Below, one piece after another: positions 56,433 through 64,000 of a stretch of DNA of 64,000 bases (position 1 is the first letter of the stretch; every line of letters starts with the position of its first letter). The stretch spans positions 186,001 through 250,000 of the forward strand of contig BLJB01000119.1 of assembly GCA_013423325.1 (NCBI GenBank), given 5' to 3'. Source of the stretch: Usnea hakonensis. Taxonomy: Eukaryota > Ascomycota > Lecanoromycetes > Lecanorales > Parmeliaceae. The notes under the pieces were generated by a model. The model was not told the DNA's origin, did not search any database, and saw only the letters and a program-made list of their open reading frames with translations. Position numbers and translations under genes: made by a program.

Positions 56433-57111
56433 GATGAAGTTGGGCTCCCTGCTCGCATTTCAGGAAGCGGGTATGATAGTACATAGTTATAGATGCGTAA
56501 AAGTACATTTGGGGAGATATTCCCTTGGCCGAATGCATTTATTTTCCGATCGGAGAATTTCTAGATCGATGGGCCGACCTACACCTGCGAGATGAATGCA
56601 GAGCTAAGTAAGCGCACTCGTAGGATATTGTCAATGGACAAGTCAATGACCTTTGAAAATCCAAGTGTTGGTGGCAGAGCAGCCGTGTCAGCTGATCTTT
56701 GGCGCCTTACTTTAATAGGTGGCCCCGAGGACTGCGTGCGGCCGAGGTTTGAATTCCGAACTGGTTAGAAGATAGATTCTAGGCTCTCTGAATTTCCTTA
56801 GACTCAGTTGCGCCTCGAATCTAGACCCAATCACATCTTTTTGAGGTTCCATTCACTGAGCGAAACAGCGTTCGGAGCTTCTCTAGCTTATTGGGAGGAA
56901 TGACGAAGGTCTTCCATTTCTTCACTTTTGTCTGCATCCATTGACGTATGTTTCTGGTACTTCTCTGCTTCTTTTAATTTTGAAGCACGAATGCCAGGAT
57001 ACGGATGCTGGTCTGTCTGTCTGAATGCTTGGCTTTCAAAACTTTCTCTCCCCACCAGCTCTTCGGTGTCTACTGACAACACCTCATATTGTAAGAAGAG
57101 TGCTTTTGTTG
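56433..57111. other. Intergenic region
   Basis: 679 bp without a supported gene. A minus-strand frame at 56888-57139 is probably chance or 3' UTR of the next gene. Confidence 0.5.
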
Positions 57112-58551
57112 CTAGATATGAGGAAGGTATATCGACCAATTAACATTCACAAAGGCGCTGGCCTCCAAGTCCCTTAATCCAATAAAAGCTTCAACGAGAA
57201 GATAGGTGCGAGCGATAGCGTAAATCAATGCAAGTGGGAATATACTCCAAAACTCACCCTTGAGCGGCAGCTTTCTTGGGTTCGCAGCTTTCTCGACCCT
57301 CAGCTTTTCAATGTCCTCCAGCCGATCCAACTTGTTCAAGATCTTGTAGAAAAACTTTTCGCCGCCGTTATAGCGGTACCAAATTGCAATACTCTCGAAG
57401 GCCCAAAAAGCAATCGTACTGCCAAGTAAAATCATACTCGATACCCGCCACAGTGTCTTCTCAACCCTTGATGGGAATGCCCAATTCCAGGCCCACACAT
57501 GAATGGACGCGTAGATAAGCGTGGCAACAAAGAGGACTGTGTTATCGCGGAGTTCGAGGTACGGAAATCTATCATTACCGAAACGAGAAATTGGGCGCTC
57601 AAACGGCCCAATTGGCATATTCATAAAGGTCTGGATATTCAGTGACCAGCTGGGACTGAGGTCGTCCACAAAATCTAATGGTGTTTGTTGATATGGCCGT
57701 GCAGCAGCGGACGCGCCGCCCTCTTTTAGGATAAGTGCGATACTCGTCTCCATGTCAATTCTGATAGGAAATTTGACGTCTGTAGGTTTCTGTAGCCAGC
57801 ACCAGCTTGTTGCTATTGAGCAGACGACGATTGCAAGTGCGAATAGCTCGAGTGTCGTGATCGCAAGGCTTTGCAAGGCGCGGCCGATACACTGTAGGAT
57901 CAGGTACGTGATTTGTGTGCAGGTAATAAGCTTAGCCACTGTGTCTTGTTTTGACTTGTCCGATATTTCTTTGCGTAAGATATTCGGGTATGACAAATAG
58001 CCTTTGGTGACGAGGTAGTGGAGTTGTTTTGCGTTGACACGAAAAGGAACGAAATCCGGAGGGTAGACTTCTATGCCACCCATATCCGCGAATAAGGCGT
58101 GTCTCATCGTCCAGGATTGATACCCCGCGCTCTTGAATGCGTCCACAGATCTTTTGGCTGCCGCCCATTGCCCTGCTGCGGCAGTGAGAACAAATTCGGG
58201 GCCAGCAATCGAGATACCCATCCACAGGATCCGGCGGTAGGCAACACTCCACCATGGCTCTCCCGTCGAAGGTACATTTAAACACAACATCACATATGTC
58301 GAGATAAAGATGGTAGCGAGAGAGGTCCAGATGATATCGATGGTCCCGCGGCCGTTGGGTTGGCCTACCCAACCATGAACGCGAACGCCAGGGGATCCAA
58401 GATAAGTTGAAGGGCCATCGACCGTACAGTTCGAGGCTGAAACTGTAGTGGAATTGATATTCTCGGCATTTATTTGTCCAATGCTGGTACCAAAAAGTAT
58501 CAGAATAAGACCGGAAAATCTGAGTGCCATTGAGGAAGGAACAGCTAGCAT
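57112..58551 (-). CDS. Polytopic membrane protein of unknown function
   Basis: Single exon; 479 residues from ATG 58551 (a second ATG at 58530 is also possible; the frame is open further upstream but without an ATG). Signal-like start MALRFSGLILILFGTSIGQI, then N-glycosylation sites (NINSTT, NCTVDG). Helices: IDIIWTSLATIFISTYVMLC, ILWMGISIAGPEFVLTAAAG, LAITTLELFALAIVVCSIAT, TVLFVATLIYASIHVWAWNW, VSSMILLGSTIAFWAFESIA and WSIFPLALIYAIARTYLLVE. Conserved-looking cues: GWVGQPNGRGTIDIIWT, CLNVPS, ADMGGIEVYPPDFVPFRVNA, KQLHYLVTKGYLSYPNI, and a C-terminal LRDLEASAFVNVNWSIYLPH. I recognise a large fungal family of this shape with no known function. Confidence 0.75.
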   Translation of the reverse strand: MLAVPSSMALRFSGLILILFGTSIGQINAENINSTTVSASNCTVDGPSTYLGSPGVRVHGWVGQPNGRGTIDIIWTSLATIFISTYVMLCLNVPSTGEPWWSVAYRRILWMGISIAGPEFVLTAAAGQWAAAKRSVDAFKSAGYQSWTMRHALFADMGGIEVYPPDFVPFRVNAKQLHYLVTKGYLSYPNILRKEISDKSKQDTVAKLITCTQITYLILQCIGRALQSLAITTLELFALAIVVCSIATSWCWLQKPTDVKFPIRIDMETSIALILKEGGASAAARPYQQTPLDFVDDLSPSWSLNIQTFMNMPIGPFERPISRFGNDRFPYLELRDNTVLFVATLIYASIHVWAWNWAFPSRVEKTLWRVSSMILLGSTIAFWAFESIAIWYRYNGGEKFFYKILNKLDRLEDIEKLRVEKAANPRKLPLKGEFWSIFPLALIYAIARTYLLVEAFIGLRDLEASAFVNVNWSIYLPHI

Positions 58552-59963
58552 CTGCACAGAATCCCTAGGTATGTGTTGTAATCTACAAAGAAGAGAACAT
58601 TGGATAAGAATTCTAGGCTGTGGAGGGAGAGTAAGAGCGAAGGCTAACAACAAAATACAGGTCAGAGACCCTCCTTTTATCAGAACATCATTCAAAACCC
58701 TTGGACTGTATGAACACCCACGTCGCGCTTATGTAGGAGGTGTCACCAAATTAGCTGACAATAAAAATATAAGTTCTAGACCCTCTTTTACTAGTAAATA
58801 ATGAGAAGAACTGGGACAGTCGGGGCTACTTGAATGCTTCCGCGCGCTCATGCAGGAGGTATCACGGAAGATGAGATGATGCCACACTCCGGGAGTGGTT
58901 CCGGGATCGAATGTTCAGGATCGTTATCGCCACGCTTGTGCCGAAAATATCTGTAGGGCTCCAAGCTCCTACAGCCATATTCACTGTAGTCGATCTAGGA
59001 ATAGAATCGACAGCCTTGGACCATCGCAAACTTCGAGACAAGTCCTTTCATTTGTAATTCCTATGATAGCAGGACATGTTTTCTGTCGTGGTGATTCGTC
59101 CAGGTCGAGGCAGAGGCATTTTTCAGACTGGACATCATGGCAGGAGGGTTGCATTGCATGGGGGGCGAAAGCTGACAACATAATAAGTTGCATCACTCGA
59201 TGCACGGGAACTGTTTCACCGAGAAATAGCCCCCATAGTAGATGGAAATGGGTATTGCTTTATATGGTGGCTTTTTGGGTGACGACAGCTATAAGTAGGT
59301 TATAAAATAGTGTTGGAGGAAGGGATTGGCTGATTTTGCAACAATGGCGCTTTGACTCGGCGGCTATTTCGCGATGACACCTCTTCGGCTTTTCACCACC
59401 CGACTCGTCGACTTTCTAAGTAAATTTGCACCTACCCTGCTTTCGAATTTACAGTCGGAGGGTATGCCAAATCGATAGCGATGGATCTTCATTGTTGCGT
59501 GCGCCATCTGGAGGACAAGAATTTGTCCCCAAAGCAGGGGGTGGTGGGGTTGAATGACAAAATGAGGGCACGTCGGAGCAAGTACCTCTCAATCTATCCG
59601 GGGACAACTTCCCGTTTAAGCATGGGGGCTCTCGGGAACATGATATCTTCGCAATTTGATTTGATAAAATCTCTTTATTTATAGGTTATCATGCAGCCAC
59701 AAATAATTCCATGTCTGGCCACAACTAAGAGGCATTTCTGCCACTCAAAACTGGCAGGTTTGCAATTTCCAAATTCATCCAAATACCTTGGACTGTGCTT
59801 TCGCAGTGCATCGCTATTGATGTGTCCGCCGACTGCAGCAGAAGAGCAATCATCGAGCATTTGCGTCCTTCGTCTTCGTCCTGCATCAGTCTGGAGCAAG
59901 TAAAATTTACTCAGATACTCCCGTGACAATCAGCAAAACTCTCATATCAGCTAGTAATTGAGC
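58552..59963. other. Divergent intergenic region
   Basis: 1.4 kb without a supported gene. A partial direct repeat is visible: a phrase ending CGCGCTTATGTAGGAGGTGTC (58726-58744) recurs diverged as CGCGCTCATGCAGGAGGTATC (58843-58863), with AGACCCTCCTTTTATCAG versus AGACCCTCTTTTACTAG also nearby. No gene seen. Confidence 0.5.
58675..58865 (+). repeat. Diverged direct repeat of about 100 bp
   Basis: First copy about 58675-58760: ACCCTCCTTTTATCAG ... GGACTGTATGAACACC ... CGCTTATGTAGGAGGTGTCACC. Second copy about 58785-58865: ACCCTCTTTTACTAG ... GGGGCTACTTGAATGC ... CGCTCATGCAGGAGGTATCACG. Many differences are C/T or G/A changes. Copies begin close to the start of the membrane protein gene and may be an old tandem duplication. 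Confidence 0.5.
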
Positions 59964-60963
59964 ATGGCAATAATGAGCCAAAGTCCTCCGTCTCCGGCTG
60001 GGAATAAGACGGGCAGCAAGAATGATTACGGTCTGCTGTCGTACGATGAGATTCCACCATGGTATCAAGACAACGATTGCATTCGCCATGGGTATCGTCC
60101 GGTCATGAACGACATCAGAACTTGCTTCGAAAGTTGGACGTATCTCCACAATGAGACCGCCAATATATATAGCCATTTACTGCCTGCGTTGCTCGCAGTT
60201 CTGAGCCAGGGTTTTATATATAAGTCTTTCTCGTGGTACTACCCTCAAGCGACAACAAGGGACTATTTGGTAGTGGCGTTCCATTTATGTACTACGTCTA
60301 TTTGTTTTGGCGTTTCTGCTTTTTACCATACACTCATGAATCACTCCGCCCACTTTTCCGACCTCTGGGGCCGTATCGACTACACTGGCATTATCATCCT
60401 CATTCTTGGGGATTTTGTGTCTGGGATTTATGTGGGGTTTTATTGTGAACCGATCTTACAAAACACGTATTGGACAATGGTACGCAGTCAAACGTACATT
60501 CCTCTCCAGTCACTTCAACTCCCACAGAGAGTGCAACTGACCATCGAATTTCCATCAGATTAGTACTCTTGGCGCCGTAACGGTCTACATCGTTGTCCAC
60601 CCCTCTTACCAGAGCCGTCGATACCGTCTATTCCGGCTTTCTGTCTTTATCCTGACAGGTCTCTCGGCGTTCGCCCCAATCATTCACGCGTCAAGGTTAT
60701 TCCCACTTGAGCAACTCAACAAACAGTCTGGTCTCCCTTATTACTACGCGGAAGGGGGACTGATTCTCCTCGGCGCTCTAATATACGGTACAAGATTTCC
60801 AGAGAGACTTTATCCGGGACATTTTGATGTCTGGGGGAGTTCTCATCAGATATTCCACGTGGTTGTTGTTCTGGCTACGTCTATTCATCTGCTCGGTGTT
60901 TTGAACGCCTTTGAATGGAATTATGAGAACCAGCGGTGTGTTGCAGGTAACAAGCTCTTATGA
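59964..60963 (+). CDS. PAQR / hemolysin III-type seven-helix receptor (Izh-like)
   Basis: Two exons, 59964-60479 and 60559-60963, with a 79-bp intron; 306 residues. PAQR proteins are membrane hydrolases/receptors related to adiponectin receptors and yeast Izh proteins (zinc and lipid homeostasis). Conserved zinc-site motifs: LHNETANIYSHLLPA (E-T-x-N-x-x-S-H), SAFYHTLMNHS with the zinc histidine in S-x-x-x-H, LWGRIDYTGIIILI, and SSHQIFHVVVVLATSIH with H-x-x-x-H. Helices: SHLLPALLAVLSQGFIY, DYLVVAFHLCTTSICFGVSA, GIIILILGDFVSGIYVGFYC, LGAVTVYIVV, LSVFILTGLSAFAPIIH, GGLILLGALIYG and IFHVVVVLATSIHLLGVL. The N-terminus is short and soluble. The last codons (AGNKLL) may alternatively be replaced by a downstream exon. 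Confidence 0.88.
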
Positions 60964-61914
60964 ATATCGAGACTTCTGGTCGCTAGGACATGTCTTTTCC
61001 GCAGTCTTTGTGTATCTAGTTTAGATCATCCTTAGGCGACGTACTGGTTAGTGCTTAACGATATAGCGAGCCACGTGCCTGACACCATCACATCGTGTAT
61101 GTGGGAAGAGGAAGCAAGCCTATGAAGGTGGTTATGAGTGGCCCGGGAAAAGAAATGAATTGAGCACTTTACAGGGTTGCCTGGAAAAGCAGTCTTGCTA
61201 CTGAGAGATGACGTAAGACGCAGATAGAGGGTTGCGGAGTTGTAAGCTCTTCTGCCTCACTATCGGAGACCTGTCTGGAAGGGAAAGAAGGTGACATCTC
61301 GACATTCGAAAGCCAGCATCTCTTCAGCTTGAATCTCCAGTCCGCAAAGTGCCCCTTCTCTTAAAAAAAACACGCCGTTGGTCTATGTGGGGGCTACGTG
61401 AAGCTAGATAACTAGGACCTCTAACGCTTCAGTGAGCTTACCTCATGGAAAGATGACATGACATGACAGGATGCCGCTGGGTATGGCAGGATGTCCCGCA
61501 TGCTTCAAAGTTCATATGCCTCTGTGTAGTCAGATGGAGAACAAGCACCGCCGAACACAATCAGCAAGATAGGAATGAAATTGAAGGGCAGAGAGGACAT
61601 TCGAGAAGGTAATATATTTCGTTAAAGTGCCTGACATAGATACATTGGAGCTTCCATTCCCCCGTTCTCCCTTTTATCCAATCCAAAATCCACAGCAGGC
61701 AACCCAATATCAAAATCCACCTCCTTGTTTCCATGTTCCTCGTGTAAAACGACTGGTCGATCTCAATTGATTCCCCTAGACCATTCTATCGTTGGCATTT
61801 TGTGAGTTGTTTCGTTTGGCGAATGATTGGCGGCAAGACCCTGCCACCGATGTTGCAGACCATGACTTTGGACGTTTTTTTATCAAGATTCGCGAGGAGA
61901 TACTGCCATTCACC
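60964..61914. other. Intergenic region
   Basis: 951 bp. If the gene at 61915-62573 has another exon it would lie around 61780-61914, where a minus-strand frame reads LLANLDKKTSKVMVC and NIGGRVLPPIIRQTKQ. A tandem GACATGACATGACAGGA occurs near 61450. Otherwise nothing seen. Confidence 0.4.
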
Positions 61915-62573
61915 TTACAGACGACGATTTGTCGAACCCCGTGCTGGTAAGTGGAAAAAATTTCTTCGTCGATGGTGTGCGTCAAGCCCATTCGTTTGCC
62001 GGAGACTCGGCAGATCGACCCTATGAGCCACCGGATCGGAATTTTCTGGTGGAGGGTATCTATCAAAACCTCCCATAACATCAATGATTTCGTCATCGCT
62101 GTCGACTTTGCCTCTCGTCAATCCGCGCTTTTCAATGTGAGCGAGACAAGAGGCCCTGGCTCGCTTATATATATCTTTAGCCACATCGGTAAGCCTCCGC
62201 TTCCGCTTTGTCGACTTACTGCCGGCTTCTACCATAGGGATCTCCTCGTTCTTCGGCCCCACAAGGCCTGGGACTTCCATGGCTTCTTTCGTTTTTGCAA
62301 CTATACCTTCGTTAGCATTCCACGACGCTACCGATTCTGAAGGCGCATGGGAAAAAATTTACCGCCACGTCCAGTGAAGCCCGAGTTCCAATCTATCTGG
62401 GGAAAAGTATGTTGGATCGGCGCCCACCATTGTTCCCATTTCGCTTTCTCCTCGGGCGTTTCTGGACCCCAGGAGTCGTTCGGTCGCGCTTCGATTAGCC
62501 CCTTGCACCTTTTCTCGTAGTAGGCTCGGAGGTCGGCGGGCATTTTCATGTAGGTTTCGTTGTCGCGTCCCAT
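61915..62573 (-). CDS. Small basic protein of unknown function (C-terminus unresolved)
   Basis: Two exons on the minus strand: 62573-62363 and 62300-61915, with a 62-bp intron containing a TGCTAAC branch site; 198 residues in this model. N-terminal block: ETYMKMPADLRAYYEKRCKG, NDSWGPETPEEKAKWEQWW, PQIDWNSGFTGRG. Exon 2 holds EAMEVPGLVGPKNEEIPM, a nuclear-localisation-like KSTKRKRR, DVAKDIYKRARASCLAHIE and KVDSDDEIIDVMGG. After that the composition degrades (PPPENSDPVAHRVDL), so the real gene may splice to a third exon around 61780-61915. I do not recognise the family. Confidence 0.5.
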
Positions 62574-62578
62574 GTTGG

Positions 62579-62627
62579 ATGGTGGTGGGTCGGAAGATGG
62601 GATGATGGTGGTGATGGTGATGATTAG
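62579..62627 (+). repeat. Degenerate GGT/GAT trinucleotide tract
   Basis: About 50 bp of GATGGTGGTGGGTCGG, GATGATGGTGGTGATGGTGA in the leader of the gene on the minus strand; a second GGTGGTAGTGGTGGTG occurs at about 62732. Confidence 0.7.
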
Positions 62628-62806
62628 ATAAGATATATATTCTTGACAGGAGGAGTCCCGGAGTGGTATCGATCCAGAAGATCCAGTAGTGGTGAAGGTA
62701 ATCGTGTTCGAAAGTGAGAGACCTTTTTTGTGGTGGTAGTGGTGGTGCTAATGTACTCCAGTATGTATGAAGATACTAGACAAGATACCGCTTCTCAACT
62801 CTACTA

Positions 62807-62845
62807 AAAGAGAAAGAGAGAAAGAAAGGAAGGAAGGAAGTAAGG
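62807..62845 (+). repeat. Purine tract (GAAA/GGAA)n
   Basis: AAGAGAAAGAGAGAAAGAAA followed by GGAAGGAAGGAAGTAAGG; simple-sequence purine run. Confidence 0.8.
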
Positions 62846-63795
62846 CGAACAGCAAAGACTGAGTGAAAATACAGACGAGCTAAGAAACATGCTCAAAAAA
62901 CCTTTGAAAAGTGCAATATGTGTTATGGGTCAAATCACTCGCTCAATTCCCTCCAACTCTCTCGCGAATCTGTACAAGAACAATCGCATTTTTTCTTAAC
63001 ACCCCCACTCTCTCCTCTGGTGACATTTTCTTTGTGCCGCAGCTAAAAGAAATAGCCTCTTATGAGTTCTCAAGTGCTCCACTATATTGACTCCACATAA
63101 AATAAGCATCGTCAATGCTACTACGTACGGGTCAACAACTGCGGGAGAGTTGTGCGTCGGGAGGAAGAAGCCCCCGCTGGCCTGAACGATTGTATTCCGA
63201 ATCCAACTATTCAAAAAGGTATACTGTGCTTCATTCTGATAGACTCCAGCACAGGATCTGCATTCTGGACTGCGACCGAAGACCACCAGCCCTTCACTGA
63301 TATCCTGTGATGTTGTAAGTCCTTCAGATTCCAAATTTCCAGGTAGAAGATGAACTGCTGGCCCCGTAAGATAAAAGGAGCATGGAAAGGTAGTAGTCTT
63401 AGTACTACAGGCCAAGCTCACACCTACTATTGTCAGGCCCGTTTGACGTATGGGTCCAAGTATATTATATGGTTGAGATCGGCTGTAAGGCACAATGAAA
63501 AAAAAGGGTTCTGCAGAAAAAGGAGGTTTTGGTAGGTAGTCAAAATAGCGGGCTTGTCATGGCTGAATGCGCAACAGCAGCTTGATATTTTCTTGCTTGA
63601 CCAGAGGCCAACGTCAATGATGACAAGAAATGTGTAGCTAGAAAACTGGGCCTCATCTCAGGGCGATCTAAGCAAAGCAAACGGCACAATAGGGAACGTC
63701 GAGCGAAGAAAAGGTACACAGTCAGGTATTGATCCCCTTCCTCTCACGAGTTCATCGCTCTATTTGGTCAGGCTATAAGCGGTATAATGGATAGA

Positions 63796-64000
63796 TCACC
63801 GCTCGAGGAGCACCTCTGGAACCCACAGGTCCCTGTAGAAGGCCACGGTATCATGAACTCTGCCCGTAGTCTTAAAAAGTGGCTCGCCAGTTTGGTCACG
63901 TACAAGGTCATGCTCATACAGCGGGAAAATGGCATCGCCTACAGAGCAGGCTTGGGTTATGTGCACAAGTCTGCGCTGGACGACGCGCTCGTAGCAAAGG
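63796..64000 (-). CDS. C-terminal end of a gene entering from the right (unidentified)
   Basis: On the minus strand an open frame runs from the right edge to TGA 63798-63796, 67 codons: YERVVQRRLVHITQACSVGD, AIFPLYEHDLVRDQTGEPLF, KTTGRVHDTVAFYRDLWVPE, VLLER. The composition is clearly coding. I do not recognise the family from this piece. Confidence 0.65.
   Translation of the reverse strand, partial: LCYERVVQRRLVHITQACSVGDAIFPLYEHDLVRDQTGEPLFKTTGRVHDTVAFYRDLWVPEVLLER

Larger units (their letters stand above)
62574..63795. other. Intergenic region with simple repeats
   Basis: 1.2 kb. Contains the GGTGAT-type trinucleotide tract and GAAA/GGAA tract listed below. A 165-codon minus frame at 62996-63493 starts only from GTG and is not annotated. 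No other gene seen. Confidence 0.45.

Noticed and set aside
62996..63493. 165-codon minus-strand open frame with hydrophobic stretches
   Set aside because: Only a GTG start, no family resemblance, no partner exon. Could be revisited with transcript data.
63784..63830. Sequence resembling a tRNA arm (GCGGTATAATGGATAGATCACCGC)
   Set aside because: No B-box of the GGTTCRANYCC type and no acceptor stem; it also overlaps the 3' end of a coding frame.
1..64000. CRISPR arrays, bacterial operons, phage or plasmid features
   Set aside because: All gene structures are eukaryotic with spliceosomal introns; no direct-repeat/spacer pattern seen.

Overview
The window is nuclear DNA of a filamentous ascomycete (Pezizomycotina). 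Genes are monocistronic, on both strands, 0.4 to 2.9 kb apart, and broken by short GT-AG introns (mostly 42 to 90 bp) whose branch sites are often visible as TACTGAC or CTAAC. Gene content fits: Prm1, cytochrome c, Ime2-type kinase, Rrp42, Stc1-domain protein, SidF-type siderophore acyltransferase, Rib3, a Pth11-like rhodopsin-domain protein and a PAQR receptor. Order or family cannot be named safely from sequence alone. All exon structures were assembled by hand from reading frame, splice signals and remembered family conservation; no search was run.

Layout. 1-1031: 5' part of an ankyrin gene (minus) running off the left edge, then a spacer with a possible relic of a fungal STAND N-terminal domain. 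2257-4518: PRM1. 5101-6903: type II membrane protein. 7565-9781: MFS transporter. 10231-12003 (minus): conserved coiled-coil/membrane protein. 12739-13612 (minus): cytochrome c in five exons. 14041-15144: short-chain dehydrogenase in eight exons. 15588-16491: small mitochondrial-type membrane protein. 17120-18307: exosome subunit RRP42. 19316-21974 (minus): Ime2-like meiotic kinase, divergent across 2.9 kb from an Stc1-domain gene (24884-26138). 28111-30266: DUF7514-type protein. 31022-32713 (minus): SidF-type acyltransferase with two GATA sites just upstream. 33775-34220 (minus): small unknown gene. 35737-38180: patatin-like phospholipase.

The right half is more accessory. It holds a 0.6 kb inverted-repeat-bounded relic of a PiggyBac-like transposase with three TAG stops (38510-39128), a 125-residue four-exon orphan (40712-41244), an acyl-CoA dehydrogenase-family gene (43713-45110), a frameshifted dehydrogenase pseudogene (45628-46220), a Pth11-like receptor (46872-48257), a secreted DPBB-like protein with a serine-rich repeat tract (49486-51191), RIB3 (52539-53295), an eleven-exon cytochrome P450 with an unusual heme loop (54098-56432), a polytopic membrane protein (57112-58551), a PAQR/HlyIII protein (59964-60963), an unresolved two-exon gene (61915-62573) and the 3' end of a gene entering from the right (63796-64000).

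The genes do not form one pathway or an obvious biosynthetic cluster; most are single housekeeping or developmental functions (cell fusion, meiosis, heterochromatin, RNA decay, respiration, riboflavin, iron). I found no convincing new multi-gene system. The signals I would follow are the RIP-like transposon relic, a repeated switch from C-rich to G-rich coding strand toward gene 3' ends, a recurrent intergenic TACGGAGTA word, the altered P450 heme loop, and a few small conserved-looking orphans.
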